From positions 1 to 64,000 of the forward strand of contig NZ_WQEG01000010.1 of assembly GCF_013033515.1 (NCBI RefSeq): 64,000 nt of DNA. Direction: 5' to 3'. The notes under the pieces were generated by a model. The model saw only the letters and a list, made by a program, of their open reading frames with translations. It ran no database searches and was not told where the DNA came from. Positions 43,419 through 51,666 of this stretch are shown in pieces. Both the position numbers and the translations under genes were made by a program. The stretch is from Ruegeria sp. HKCCA6707 (lineage in GTDB: Bacteria; Pseudomonadota; Alphaproteobacteria; Rhodobacterales; Rhodobacteraceae). The number at the start of each line of letters is the position of its first letter. The stretch's first letter is position 1.

Positions 43419-43868
43419 ATGGCGAAAGACTATAAATTACAAGAACGTCTGGGGTTTCGGCTTAGTCGGCTGTCGAAGATGATGCAGACAAGGCTCGAGT
43501 TCAGTTTGCGAGAGCATGGGGTCACCAGGCTAGAATGGTGCATCCTGTCCGGCGTTGCGTTGGAGGGGTATGATTCACCTTCAGAACTGGCCGACCATAT
43601 TGGCATAACACGGCCGGCTGTCTCGCGTCTTCTCAAGGGGCTTACCGAGCGTCGTTTGATCGAACGTGCTTTGATAAATTCAGACGGACGGTCCCGGAAG
43701 CTTACAGTCACCAAACAAGGAATGGACAGCGTTACGAAGTGTTTGCCGCTTGTCGAAAGCACGCAGGATCATTTCACCAAAAAGCTTACGGCCGCGCAGC
43801 AGTCTGCACTGAGTGAGACGTTGGATTTGATGCTGTCCGGTGAGGATACGTCTTTTGAAGACTTGTAG
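43419..43868 (+). CDS. MarR-family transcriptional regulator
   Basis: 149 aa winged-helix protein: GVTRLEWCILSGVALEGYDSPSELADHIGITRPAVSRLLKGLTERRLIERALINSDGRSRKLTVTKQG covers helix-turn-helix and wing with the DGR..KL.VT pattern. Divergent from the TRAP/dehalogenase operon, so the likely local repressor responding to an aromatic acid. The ATG is preceded only by a weak purine stretch. Confidence 0.9.
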   Translation: MAKDYKLQERLGFRLSRLSKMMQTRLEFSLREHGVTRLEWCILSGVALEGYDSPSELADHIGITRPAVSRLLKGLTERRLIERALINSDGRSRKLTVTKQGMDSVTKCLPLVESTQDHFTKKLTAAQQSALSETLDLMLSGEDTSFEDL

Positions 43869-43987
43869 GGTTGGGGTTTAGATCCTTGGGTGCGTCGGGT
43901 GGCTGACGTTTCGAAACAAGAGCTACCGCCATTTTATATTTTTACCGATAGAAATAAAATATTAACACAAAAAGCGCCGCCTGTATT

Positions 43988-44009
43988 TTTGTATCGAACG
44001 TTATACAAA
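43988..44009. promoter_or_regulatory. Inverted repeat upstream of the NTF2-like gene
   Basis: TTTGTAT and ATACAAA with an 8-base spacer, in AT-rich DNA about 100 bases before the gene at 44109. Looks like a dimeric repressor site; the binding protein is unknown. Confidence 0.35.
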
Positions 44010-44108
44010 TAGCGACCGGAAGATCTGGTGGTTTTGCACCGCCTGGGTCGCGTCAAAACGATGGCCGTCTCGAGGAATAGAGCGGTCCAATCAGTAAGGA
44101 AGCCCGGC

Positions 44109-44492
44109 ATGTCACCAGATTCACCGCAAGCAAAAGAAGTGCGCAAAACTATCGAGCAGCTAATCGAAGGTGCCAGCTCCAACGATTTCTCGGTCCTTGA
44201 TCGCATTTACCACGACGACATGGATATTTTCATGCTGGCGCCCGGAGGTGAGGTTCAACGCGCGAACAAAGATCAGTTCAAGGCGCAAGTGATCGCAAAA
44301 ACGAATGAAGCGGCGGAACCTCAGACCTGGGCAAAATACCATGTAGTCGAGGCCGACGAAGAGCGCGGGCATGTCGTGATCAGCCGAAAGGTCAATCTGA
44401 CGGACGAAACACAGATCATCACGCTGTCGATTGATCTGGTGCTGGAAGACGGACGTTGGCAGATCATCCGCGAGGTCATTTCGCTGTCCTGA
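44109..44492 (+). CDS. NTF2-like (SnoaL-type) protein
   Basis: 127 aa from ATG at 44109 (MSPDSPQAKEVRKTIEQLIEG), with AAGGAAG upstream; the frame reaches 44028 but lacks a ribosome site there. VLDRIYHDDMDIFMLAPGGEVQRANKDQF...TLSIDLVLEDGRWQIIREVISLS fits the cone-shaped NTF2/SnoaL fold, used by ketosteroid isomerases, dehydratases and binding proteins. Stands before the MBL hydrolase and amidase; role unknown. Confidence 0.75.
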   Translation: MSPDSPQAKEVRKTIEQLIEGASSNDFSVLDRIYHDDMDIFMLAPGGEVQRANKDQFKAQVIAKTNEAAEPQTWAKYHVVEADEERGHVVISRKVNLTDETQIITLSIDLVLEDGRWQIIREVISLS

Positions 44493-44554
44493 CGGCGAAT
44501 TGGGAAACCGTTCTGCATTCCACTGATTGCACATCCAGAGGGGGCAGGGGCGAC

Positions 44555-44611
44555 ATGAAAGACTGGTCGCTGCGCCCGAAATCAACACGACTTGAAAGGA
44601 ATTCACCATGA
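44555..44611 (+). CDS. Putative 18-residue leader ORF before the MBL gene
   Basis: MKDWSLRPKSTRLERNSP, preceded by the strong site GAGGGGGCAGGGG, ends in a TGA that overlaps the ATG of the next gene (ATGA). It also contains that gene's own ribosome site. Could be a coupling or leader peptide; it may also be chance. Confidence 0.3.
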   Translation: MKDWSLRPKSTRLERNSP

Positions 44612-45519
44612 ATCATGCGTCGCTAAACCGTCGCCAGGCTCTGGCCGGGCTCACGGCTTCGGCAGCCATGCTTGCTGCTGGTCGGGTACAAGCGTTTTCC
44701 GATGTGGCGATCGGCAACGCGACGCTGACTGCGTTGTCGGATGGCTCGCTGACGGTCCCTCCTGTGCTTTTTACAGGACTGGCCGAGGCTGATGCGGCTG
44801 CATTGGGTGAGACCGTTCAGCTTGCGGCCAATACCTATGCCTATCGGAGTGGAGACCGCGTGTTCTTGTTCGATGCGGGTTCGGGAAGCGATCACTATAT
44901 CTCGCAGCAATTCCCGACGGTTGGACAATTACACGCTGATCTCAAGGCAGCGGGAATTGCAGCCGACGAGGTCACGGATATTGTGATCAGCCACATGCAT
45001 ATCGACCATATCGGAGGGTTGGTCGCAGGCGGAACTCCTGTCTTTTCTAATGCCTCGGTCCACCTGTCCGAGGCGGATTGGAACTTCTGGAACAACGAAG
45101 ACCTGCCCGCCTCGGTGCCTGATCAGATGAAACCGATGGTCAACGCCGCACAACTGGTCAGTTCGATCGTGAAAGAGAATGTGGTGACCCACAAGACCGA
45201 GGCCGATCTGGGCGAAGGCGTCGTTCTTTTGCCGACGCCAGGCCACACCCCGGGACACAGTGCTGTTATGCTGACCTCGGGGTCGGAACAGATCATGTTG
45301 ATTGGTGACGCGGTTGTGTCGGACAAGGTGCATTTCGCAAATCCCGACGTAGGCTGGGCGCTTGAGTTTGACAAGGCTGTCGCCGCCCAGACCCGCAAAT
45401 CCATTCTGGATCAAGCGGCCACGGACAAGATCAGAATAGCAGGAAGCCATCTGTCGACACCCGGTATCGGATTTGTCGAAAAGGACGCAAGTGCCTACCG
45501 TTTTGTTCCGACCAGCTAA
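44608..45519 (+). CDS. Tat-exported MBL-fold metallo-hydrolase
   Basis: 303 aa. N terminus SLNRRQALAGLTASAAMLAAGRVQAF is a twin-arginine leader, so the folded enzyme is sent to the periplasm. Metal site SHMHIDHIGG (HxHxDH), then PTPGHTPGHS (His), LIGDAV (Asp) and a late His (AGSHLS). Family members hydrolyse lactones, thioesters and related bonds; the order resembles quorum-quenching-type lactonases. Followed by a strong terminator, so it is probably expressed with the NTF2-like gene but not the amidase. Confidence 0.87.
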   Translation: MNHASLNRRQALAGLTASAAMLAAGRVQAFSDVAIGNATLTALSDGSLTVPPVLFTGLAEADAAALGETVQLAANTYAYRSGDRVFLFDAGSGSDHYISQQFPTVGQLHADLKAAGIAADEVTDIVISHMHIDHIGGLVAGGTPVFSNASVHLSEADWNFWNNEDLPASVPDQMKPMVNAAQLVSSIVKENVVTHKTEADLGEGVVLLPTPGHTPGHSAVMLTSGSEQIMLIGDAVVSDKVHFANPDVGWALEFDKAVAAQTRKSILDQAATDKIRIAGSHLSTPGIGFVEKDASAYRFVPTS

Positions 45520-45526
45520 GGCTATC

Positions 45527-45557
45527 AAAGAAACACCCAGAACATGGGTGTTTCTTT
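45527..45557 (+). terminator. Strong intrinsic terminator after the MBL gene
   Basis: A perfect 13-bp stem (AAAGAAACACCCA with TGGGTGTTTCTTT) and a 5-base loop GAACA, eight bases after the stop; the descending arm is T-rich. Confidence 0.8.
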
Positions 45558-45610
45558 CCTCTCCGGCGGAAGTCGTTCCGTAATAACGAACAGTCCTTAG
45601 AGGAGGGGCC

Positions 45611-45643
45611 ATGTTTCAGAGGCGATCCAACCGCCCACAATAA
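45611..45643 (+). CDS. Putative 10-residue leader ORF before the amidase gene
   Basis: MFQRRSNRPQ with an excellent ribosome site (AGAGGAGGGG) but stopping 19 bases before the amidase ATG, which has its own weaker site GGGAG. Possible leader peptide; unsupported beyond the ribosome site. Confidence 0.25.
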   Translation: MFQRRSNRPQ

Positions 45644-45662
45644 GCATCAGGGAGAACCAACG

Positions 45663-47027
45663 ATGACGTCAGACCAAACAGGATTTGACCTTGCCGAAAG
45701 CGTGATGACCTTGGCCAAGGCGCGCCATCTGCGCGACACGCTGGGTGCGCGGGCGCTGTACGACAAGGTTCTAAAGACGGCACGTGCGGCTGAGGGTAAC
45801 GCGGTGATTGCCACCTCGGATGCAGCAGCATTGCAGGCCCAAGGGCCGCTGGCGGGGATCCCGTTTGGGGTCAAGGACAATATCGACTGTCTGCCGTTTC
45901 CGACAACCGGTGGCTCGCCCGGTTTGTTGGAAAACCTTCCCGAGGCCGATGCGCCCCCGGTCGCGCGACTGAAAGCAGCAGGAGCTTACGTTCCCTTCAA
46001 GCTGAACCTGCACGAGCTGGCCTTTGGCATCACGTCGAACAATGCGCATTTCGGCGCGGTCTCGACGCCCTTTGATCCTATGCGCGTCGCGGGCGGGTCC
46101 TCGGGGGGCAGTGCGGCTGCGGTGGCGCGGGGGCTGATCCCCTTTGCGCTTGGGACCGATACCGGTGGATCAACCCGTATTCCGGCTGCGTTTTGTGGTG
46201 TGGTCGGCTTCCGGCCCAGCGTCGGGCGATATCCTGACGGCGGTGTCCTGACGCTCAGCACCACGCGGGATACCGTTGGCCCGATTGCGTCCTGTGTGGC
46301 TGACCTGCAGGAAGTCGATGGCCTGATCGTACCGGATGACAGTGAAACACCTGGCATCGACCGTCCTTTACGGATCGGGCTGATCTACCGGCACGCAGGG
46401 CTGTCGAACGCAGTGGACGCGCGGTTCGAACAGGCGGTCACGGCGCTTGAAGCGGCCGGGCTGGCCCAGTTTGTCACCCTAAGCGACACCGTGTTCGATG
46501 GGCTTGAACAACAGATGGGGCAAGCCATTGTGGTAAACGAGGCCCATCGGGTCTGGACTGATTTCTGTCAGAACCGGTTGGGTAAATCCTTGTCCGAATT
46601 TGCGGAAACGATTGGCAGCCCCGACGTGCGCGGTGTGTTTTCCGCGCTTCCCGATCTGTTGGAGCCCACGGCCGAGCCCTTTGCAGCGGCGCATGCTGGT
46701 GGGGGGCTAGCGCGGCTAAGGTCTGCCTATGCCGATCTGTTTGATCGCGAAAGCCTGGACCTGATTGCCATGCCCACGGTGCCGGTTCAGCCTCCGCTGA
46801 TTGGCGAAGATGAGACAATCGAAACCGATCAAGGTCCGCAGCCAACCTTTCCGACTGTTATTCGCAACACCTCGCTGGCCAGTCTGACGGGGGCGCCGTC
46901 GCTGTCACTGCCAGCAGGGCTGGATCGCGACGGCTTGCCGGTGGGATTCATGCTCGAGGCCCGCGCCGGCCACGACCGCTTCTTGCTGGCGGCGGCCGCG
47001 CGTTTAGAGACGGTCCTGAACAGCTGA
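45663..47027 (+). CDS. Amidase-signature family amidase
   Basis: 454 aa. Triad of the amidase-signature family: Lys in PFGVKDNID, cis-Ser in VAGGSSGGSAAAVA, nucleophile Ser in LGTDTGGSTRIPAAFCGVVGFRPS. Hydrolyses a carboxamide to acid and ammonia; the standalone context (no gatB/gatC) argues against a tRNA amidotransferase. With the nitrilase 9 kb away it suggests use of nitrile- and amide-bearing compounds. Own promoter region after the terminator at 45527. Confidence 0.88.
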   Translation: MTSDQTGFDLAESVMTLAKARHLRDTLGARALYDKVLKTARAAEGNAVIATSDAAALQAQGPLAGIPFGVKDNIDCLPFPTTGGSPGLLENLPEADAPPVARLKAAGAYVPFKLNLHELAFGITSNNAHFGAVSTPFDPMRVAGGSSGGSAAAVARGLIPFALGTDTGGSTRIPAAFCGVVGFRPSVGRYPDGGVLTLSTTRDTVGPIASCVADLQEVDGLIVPDDSETPGIDRPLRIGLIYRHAGLSNAVDARFEQAVTALEAAGLAQFVTLSDTVFDGLEQQMGQAIVVNEAHRVWTDFCQNRLGKSLSEFAETIGSPDVRGVFSALPDLLEPTAEPFAAAHAGGGLARLRSAYADLFDRESLDLIAMPTVPVQPPLIGEDETIETDQGPQPTFPTVIRNTSLASLTGAPSLSLPAGLDRDGLPVGFMLEARAGHDRFLLAAAARLETVLNS

Positions 47028-47136
47028 ACCCAATGCCTGATCCCTAGGTTTTGCCCAACCGGGCTGCGATGCCTGCAAGCGTGCCCTGACCGCCACAGCT
47101 GCTTTTGCGGATGATCCTGTCGCTGAACTCAATGCT

Positions 47137-47484
47137 GTGAACGATGCGTTTAACGCGGGCATTGCCGAACAGGACGTTCAGGGGCTTTTGGGTCTTTACC
47201 GGGAAAACACAATGTGGATCGAACCGGGAAAGCCAATGACCGAAGGCTTGGATGAAGCTCGGAAACTGTTTGAGTTCGTGACGTCGAAAAACGGTGACGT
47301 CACCCATTCAATCAACCATCTGTTTGTGTCCGATGACACCTCGCTGGCTGTCATGATCGGTGATGTGAACGTCAAAATCGAGTCCGCCGGAATCGACGGG
47401 CACGGGACGTATCTGTATGTTCTTGATCAGGTCGACGACGAATGGAAGATCATCGGCGACATGTGGAATCAGGTGGCAGAGTAA
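47137..47484 (+). CDS. NTF2-like (SnoaL/DUF4440-type) protein, start uncertain
   Basis: 115 aa from GTG at 47137 (MNDAFNAGIAEQDVQGLLGLYRENTMWIEPGKP). The frame is open back to 47041 and upstream residues ADDPVAELNAV look like genuine family sequence, yet no ATG is in frame; nearby ATGs at 47070 and 47111 are out of frame. Either a non-canonical start such as CTG at 47086 is used or a small indel has damaged the 5' end. The cone-fold pattern is clear to the end (YVLDQVDDEWKIIGDMWNQVAE). Function unknown. Confidence 0.6.
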   Translation: MNDAFNAGIAEQDVQGLLGLYRENTMWIEPGKPMTEGLDEARKLFEFVTSKNGDVTHSINHLFVSDDTSLAVMIGDVNVKIESAGIDGHGTYLYVLDQVDDEWKIIGDMWNQVAE

Positions 47485-47508
47485 AGCCGTAACCTGAAAG
47501 CCATTATT

Positions 47509-47540
47509 CCCCACGCCGCTTGTGTTCCAAGGGTGTGGGG
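47509..47540 (+). terminator. Hairpin terminator
   Basis: CCCCAC pairs with GTGGGG and the stem continues through a G-T pair and two C-G pairs, with T-rich DNA after it. Ends the NTF2-like transcript ahead of the convergent homogentisate operon. Confidence 0.55.
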
Positions 47541-47592
47541 TTATGGTCTTTGTTTTATGAACACTGGCTTAAGCGCCGATGAAGACCAGCGC

Positions 47593-47781
47593 TTAGCCCT
47601 TACAGAGTTCAAAGGCCTCGCGTAGAACCTTCGTGTCGCCAATATGGTTGGACAGAACCAATATCAGCTTGGCATTCAACGCTTCGCTTTCGTCGTCTGT
47701 CAGCCCTTCGTGCAGCTTGATCAGATCAGAATAGAACGCATCGGGCGTTTCAATGTTTGGTTTGGTGATCAGGTGGCCCAT
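47593..47781 (-). CDS. DUF2783 small protein
   Basis: 62 aa from ATG at 47781 (MGHLITKPNIETPDAFYSDLIKLHEGLTDDESEALNAKLILVLSNHIGD), preceded by AAAGGATAAG. The run DAFY..L...H.GL.D..S.ALNA.L.L.L.NHIGD is the DUF2783 pattern. These proteins are repeatedly found next to FAD-dependent aromatic hydroxylases, as here, seven bases after one. A subunit or stabiliser of the hydroxylase is a fair guess but unproven. Confidence 0.8.
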   Translation of the reverse strand: MGHLITKPNIETPDAFYSDLIKLHEGLTDDESEALNAKLILVLSNHIGDTKVLREAFELCKG

Positions 47782-47788
47782 ATCTGTC

Positions 47789-49414
47789 TTATCCTTTTCC
47801 GCAGGCGGTACGAAGTGCCTGGCGCAACGCATCGCTGTCAAAGCGGTCCCACCGGGCGGTGACATGCTGATCAGGTCGGATCAGGTAGACGGCGGATTTT
47901 GCATCGCCCAGATATCTTTCGGACAGGACGCCCGTCGGATCGTCTGACGCCGACAAGGCAAGCCGCGACACTGTGATACCGTCATCCTCAAAGCTGTCGG
48001 GTGCATCGGTGTCGATGGTCAGCAAGATAAACCCGTCCCCCATTTGGTCCAGCAGGAACCCTTCGCTTAGCGGCGCATCAGGGCAAGGGCTTCCGACCCG
48101 AGTACGAGACGGGCCTCCAGTCAACGCGTCTTCACCGTTCAGCGACAGCCCGTCATAGGTGCAGGGCAGGGACAGCCTACCAGAGTTCACCAGCGGTCGC
48201 GCGAATTCTTGTGTTTTGGCCAGATTCAGCACCGCGTTGCGGAACGTATGACTGATCTTGGATTTCGGCGTGATGAAATCGGTGGACCGGGTCGAGTTCA
48301 GAATATTCTCATCCGCGCCATAGGCCCGTTCTTCGTTATAGCTGTCGATCAGGCTTTCAGGCGCTTTGCCTGCAAGCACAAGGCCCAGTTTCCAGCCCAG
48401 ATTGTCGACATCCTGCATCCCAGAATTCGCGCCACGCGCGCCAAAAGGCGACACCTGATGCGCTGCGTCTCCGGCAAAGATCACACGGCCTTTGCGGAAG
48501 TTCTCCATGCGGCGGCATTGGAACGTATAGATCGAAGACCACACGATGTCATATTCCACATCCTCGCCCAGCATCGCATCCAGACGAGCGCGGATGTTTT
48601 CCTCTTTCAGCTCTTCCTTGCGGTCGACATCCCAACCGATCTGGAAATCGACCCGCCACACGTCATCGGGTTGCTTGTGCAGCAAAGTCGAGGCACCCGA
48701 TTTGAAATAGGGCTCAAACCAGAACCACCTTTCGGTGGGAAACTCGGTCGATTTCATTTTGATATCGGCAATCAGGAAACTGTCCTGGAACACCCGACCT
48801 TCAAAATCCAGCCCCAGCATATTGCGCAGGGGTGAGCTGGCGCCGTCGCAGCCGATGACCCAATCGGCCTCAAGCTGATAGGGGCCATCGGGCGTCATCA
48901 CATCCAGCACCACATGGTCGTCTTGCGCATCTACCGCATCGACGCGGTTTTTGCCCCGGATCTGAATCGGCGCGCCCTTTTCCTGCTCGGCGCAGATCTG
49001 TTCGAACAGGAATTTTTCAAAATAGGGCTGCTGAAGATTGATGAAGGCCGGATTGCGGTGACCTTCCTCGGGTAGCAGGTTGAACTCATAGACTTGTTCC
49101 GCGTCTTGGAACACTTTGCCCAGGTTCCACACCACGCCCTTGTCCCGCATCGGTGCACCACAGCCGTAGCGATCTGCAATCTCCAGCGTGCGTTTGGCGA
49201 AACAGATGGCGCGGCTGCCCATGCCAATGCCTTCGTGGTCGTCCAGGACAACAACGGGGATCCCCTGCCGTCCCAGATCAAGCGCTGTGGCCAACCCAAT
49301 TGGCCCGCCGCCGACAACCACTACAGGATGGCGTACGGCTGAATCCACGTCCTGATCCGCAGATCGGGTGTAGGGATAGAGTTTGAATGCAAGTGTATAA
49401 CGATCGTCGAACAC
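47789..49414 (-). CDS. FAD-dependent aromatic monooxygenase (MhpA/PheA-type)
   Basis: 541 aa from GTG at 49414, placed by AAAGGAATTCC just upstream. PVVVVGGGPIGLATALDLGRQGIPVVVLDD binds the FAD ADP part, VIGCDGASSPLRNMLG is the DG motif, and RVIFAGDAAHQVSPFGARGANSGMQDVDNLGWKL the GD motif. The C-terminal 130 residues form the thioredoxin-like tail of phenol/3-hydroxyphenylpropionate hydroxylases. In a homogentisate operon it probably hydroxylates a hydroxyphenyl acid to homogentisate or a close analogue, for example 3-hydroxyphenylacetate (inference). Confidence 0.88.
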   Translation of the reverse strand: MFDDRYTLAFKLYPYTRSADQDVDSAVRHPVVVVGGGPIGLATALDLGRQGIPVVVLDDHEGIGMGSRAICFAKRTLEIADRYGCGAPMRDKGVVWNLGKVFQDAEQVYEFNLLPEEGHRNPAFINLQQPYFEKFLFEQICAEQEKGAPIQIRGKNRVDAVDAQDDHVVLDVMTPDGPYQLEADWVIGCDGASSPLRNMLGLDFEGRVFQDSFLIADIKMKSTEFPTERWFWFEPYFKSGASTLLHKQPDDVWRVDFQIGWDVDRKEELKEENIRARLDAMLGEDVEYDIVWSSIYTFQCRRMENFRKGRVIFAGDAAHQVSPFGARGANSGMQDVDNLGWKLGLVLAGKAPESLIDSYNEERAYGADENILNSTRSTDFITPKSKISHTFRNAVLNLAKTQEFARPLVNSGRLSLPCTYDGLSLNGEDALTGGPSRTRVGSPCPDAPLSEGFLLDQMGDGFILLTIDTDAPDSFEDDGITVSRLALSASDDPTGVLSERYLGDAKSAVYLIRPDQHVTARWDRFDSDALRQALRTACGKG

Positions 49415-49456
49415 TGGAATTCCTTTCTGACCAAGTGGGGTTGGCGGCTGAGTGGA

Positions 49457-50407
49457 TCAGCCCTGAAGCTGTTCCCACATCTCGATATCGCGCTTGTCGG
49501 TCCAGATACGTGGCGTATCGATTCCGCGGGCTTCGTCATAGGCGCGGGCGACGTTGAACGGCAGGCAGTGTTCGTAAATCGCGTAGTCGGCGAATTTCGG
49601 GTCACATTCTGCGCGCACGGCGTCCCAGGCCTCTTTCAGGCTGCCACCACGCGCAGCGACCTTGGCGGCCGGGCGATAGGTGCTTTCGACAAAGTCGCGG
49701 GTGTTTTCGATGGCGGCGTTGACCATGTCGTGCCCCACCAGCGCGTCGCCGCGTCCGGGTGCGATGGCGTCCACATCATAGGCTTTGATATTGTCCAGGG
49801 TCTGGCCCCAGTCACCAAAGTGACCGTCGCCGCAATAGCAGGCCGAGTGGTATTCGACGATGTCACCGGTGAACATCACGTTCTGATCGGGTACATGGAT
49901 CACTGCATCACCCGCCGTGTGGGCCCGGCCCAGATGTTTGATATCGACCCGGCGATTGCCCAGATAGACGGTCATACTGTCGCTGAAAGTGGTCGTGGGC
50001 CAGGTCAGGCCGGGGATGCTTTCATGGCCTTCAAAGAGGCGCGGGAAGCGTTGGAATTCGCTGTCCCAATCCTCTTGTCCGCGCTCCACAACCATGGATC
50101 GCGCCTTGTCAGACATGATGATCTGATCCGCCCCAAAGGCCGAAGCGCCCAGAACGCGCACCGCGTGGTAATGCGTCAGCACCACATGGCTGATCGGCTT
50201 GTCGGTGACTTCGCGGACCTTCTCGATCACCTTGCCGGCCAGGCGCGGTGTCGCCTGCGCTTCGACAATCATCACGCTGTCATCGCCGATGATTACGCCC
50301 GAGTTTGGGTCGCCCTCGGCAGTAAAGGCATAAAGCCCTTCGCCGATCTCATCGAAGGTGATTTTCTTTTCGGTCAGGTCGCCTTGCGAGGCAAATGCTT
50401 TGGCCAT
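49457..50407 (-). CDS. MBL-fold protein of the homogentisate cluster, incomplete metal motif
   Basis: 316 aa MBL-fold protein. The usual HxHxDH is HYHAVR: both first histidines remain but the bridging-site Asp and His are Val and Arg, so only one metal may bind. HTAGDAVIHVPDQNVMFTGDIV keeps the later His and Asp. It lies between the monooxygenase and fahA, six bases before the latter's end, so is co-transcribed. Perhaps hydrolyses a thioester or lactone, or no longer uses two metals. Role unproven. Confidence 0.8.
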   Translation of the reverse strand: MAKAFASQGDLTEKKITFDEIGEGLYAFTAEGDPNSGVIIGDDSVMIVEAQATPRLAGKVIEKVREVTDKPISHVVLTHYHAVRVLGASAFGADQIIMSDKARSMVVERGQEDWDSEFQRFPRLFEGHESIPGLTWPTTTFSDSMTVYLGNRRVDIKHLGRAHTAGDAVIHVPDQNVMFTGDIVEYHSACYCGDGHFGDWGQTLDNIKAYDVDAIAPGRGDALVGHDMVNAAIENTRDFVESTYRPAAKVAARGGSLKEAWDAVRAECDPKFADYAIYEHCLPFNVARAYDEARGIDTPRIWTDKRDIEMWEQLQG

Positions 50408-50412
50408 GGGTT

Positions 50413-51666
50413 TTATCCTTTGAATGGGTCGTCGAGTGCTGGCAGCACCGTGCCGGTGCAGGTGCCAAATCCGATCTGATAGCCGTCGCCTTTTGCGGCG
50501 CCGTGCAATGTCAGCGTGTCGTTGTCTTCGATAAAGCTGCGGGTAGTGCCATCCGCCAGCGTCATGGGCTCCTTGCCGCCCCAGCTGAGTTCCAGCAGAG
50601 ACCCGCGATTGTGTTTTTCCGGCCCCGAGATGGTGCCCGACCCCAGCAGATCACCCACCCGCATCGGGCAGCCCGAGGTGGTGTGATGCGCCAGTTGCTG
50701 AGCGGCAGAGTAATACATCTCGTTATAGTTGGTCTCGGCAATGACGCTGGCATCGCCACCTTCGGGCGTCAGCGTTACCTGCAAGTCGATATCGAACAGC
50801 ATTGGGGTGGTGTCGCGCAGATGTGGCAAAAGCTCTTTCTCGCGCGCAGGAGTTTCGCAGCGGAAGGGTGCCAGCGCGGCAGCGGCGACGATCCAGGGGC
50901 TGATCGAGGTGGCGGTCGCCTTGGCCTGGAACGGGCCCAGCGGCTGGTATTCCCAGGCCTGAATGTCGCGCGCCGACCAGTCGTTCAGCAGCACATAGCC
51001 AAAGATATTGGCATCCGCCCGATCCACCGTGATCGGCCCGTTCGAGGGCTGACCGACGATTGCGCCCATCTCAAGCTCGATGTCAAAGCGCTGCGATGGG
51101 CCCCAGCGCGGCGCGTCATCATTGGGGCCTTTCAGCTGGCCCCACGGGCGACGGATGTCGGTGCCCGAGACCACAACGGATGAGGCACGTCCGTTATAGC
51201 CAATGGGGATATGCAGCCAGTTGGGGGGCAGCGCGTTTTCCGGGCCACGGAACATGGTGCCCACATTGAAGGCATGGTTCTTGCCTGCGTAAAAATCAGT
51301 GTATTCCGACACGGCGATGGGCATGTGCAATGTCGCGTCTGCCTGCGCCACCAGCATCGGGGCCAGCTTGTCCTGGTCGGCGTTGCCCTCGGCCAACAGC
51401 GAGGTCAGCGTTGCTCGCAGGCGGGCCCAGGCCTCGGACCCCAGTGCCATAAAGGCGTTCCAGGTCGCACCGGTCAAAGCACCGCCGAAATCGACCAGAC
51501 CGGCCTCTTCCAGCGCGCGCATGTCGAGGATCTGATCCCCAATGGCCACGCCGCATCTGGATGACAAAGTGGCAGTCGAGAAGACGCCATAGGGCAGGTT
51601 GTTGAGGGGGAAGGGTGTGTCAGCGCTGTTGGCGCTGTCCACCCAGGAGTTCATCAGTTGTGTCAT
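50413..51666 (-). CDS. fahA: Fumarylacetoacetase
   Basis: 417 aa, the size of genuine fumarylacetoacetase with its N-terminal SH3-like domain (residues to about 120) and catalytic FAH domain: YTDFYAGKNHAFNVG, FDIELEMGAIVG, DWSARDIQAWEYQPLGPFQAKATATSISPWIV, LLGSGTISGPEKHNRGSLLELSWGG. Splits 4-fumarylacetoacetate to fumarate and acetoacetate, the last homogentisate step. ATG overlaps the maiA stop (TAATG). Confidence 0.94.
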   Translation of the reverse strand: MTQLMNSWVDSANSADTPFPLNNLPYGVFSTATLSSRCGVAIGDQILDMRALEEAGLVDFGGALTGATWNAFMALGSEAWARLRATLTSLLAEGNADQDKLAPMLVAQADATLHMPIAVSEYTDFYAGKNHAFNVGTMFRGPENALPPNWLHIPIGYNGRASSVVVSGTDIRRPWGQLKGPNDDAPRWGPSQRFDIELEMGAIVGQPSNGPITVDRADANIFGYVLLNDWSARDIQAWEYQPLGPFQAKATATSISPWIVAAAALAPFRCETPAREKELLPHLRDTTPMLFDIDLQVTLTPEGGDASVIAETNYNEMYYSAAQQLAHHTTSGCPMRVGDLLGSGTISGPEKHNRGSLLELSWGGKEPMTLADGTTRSFIEDNDTLTLHGAAKGDGYQIGFGTCTGTVLPALDDPFKG

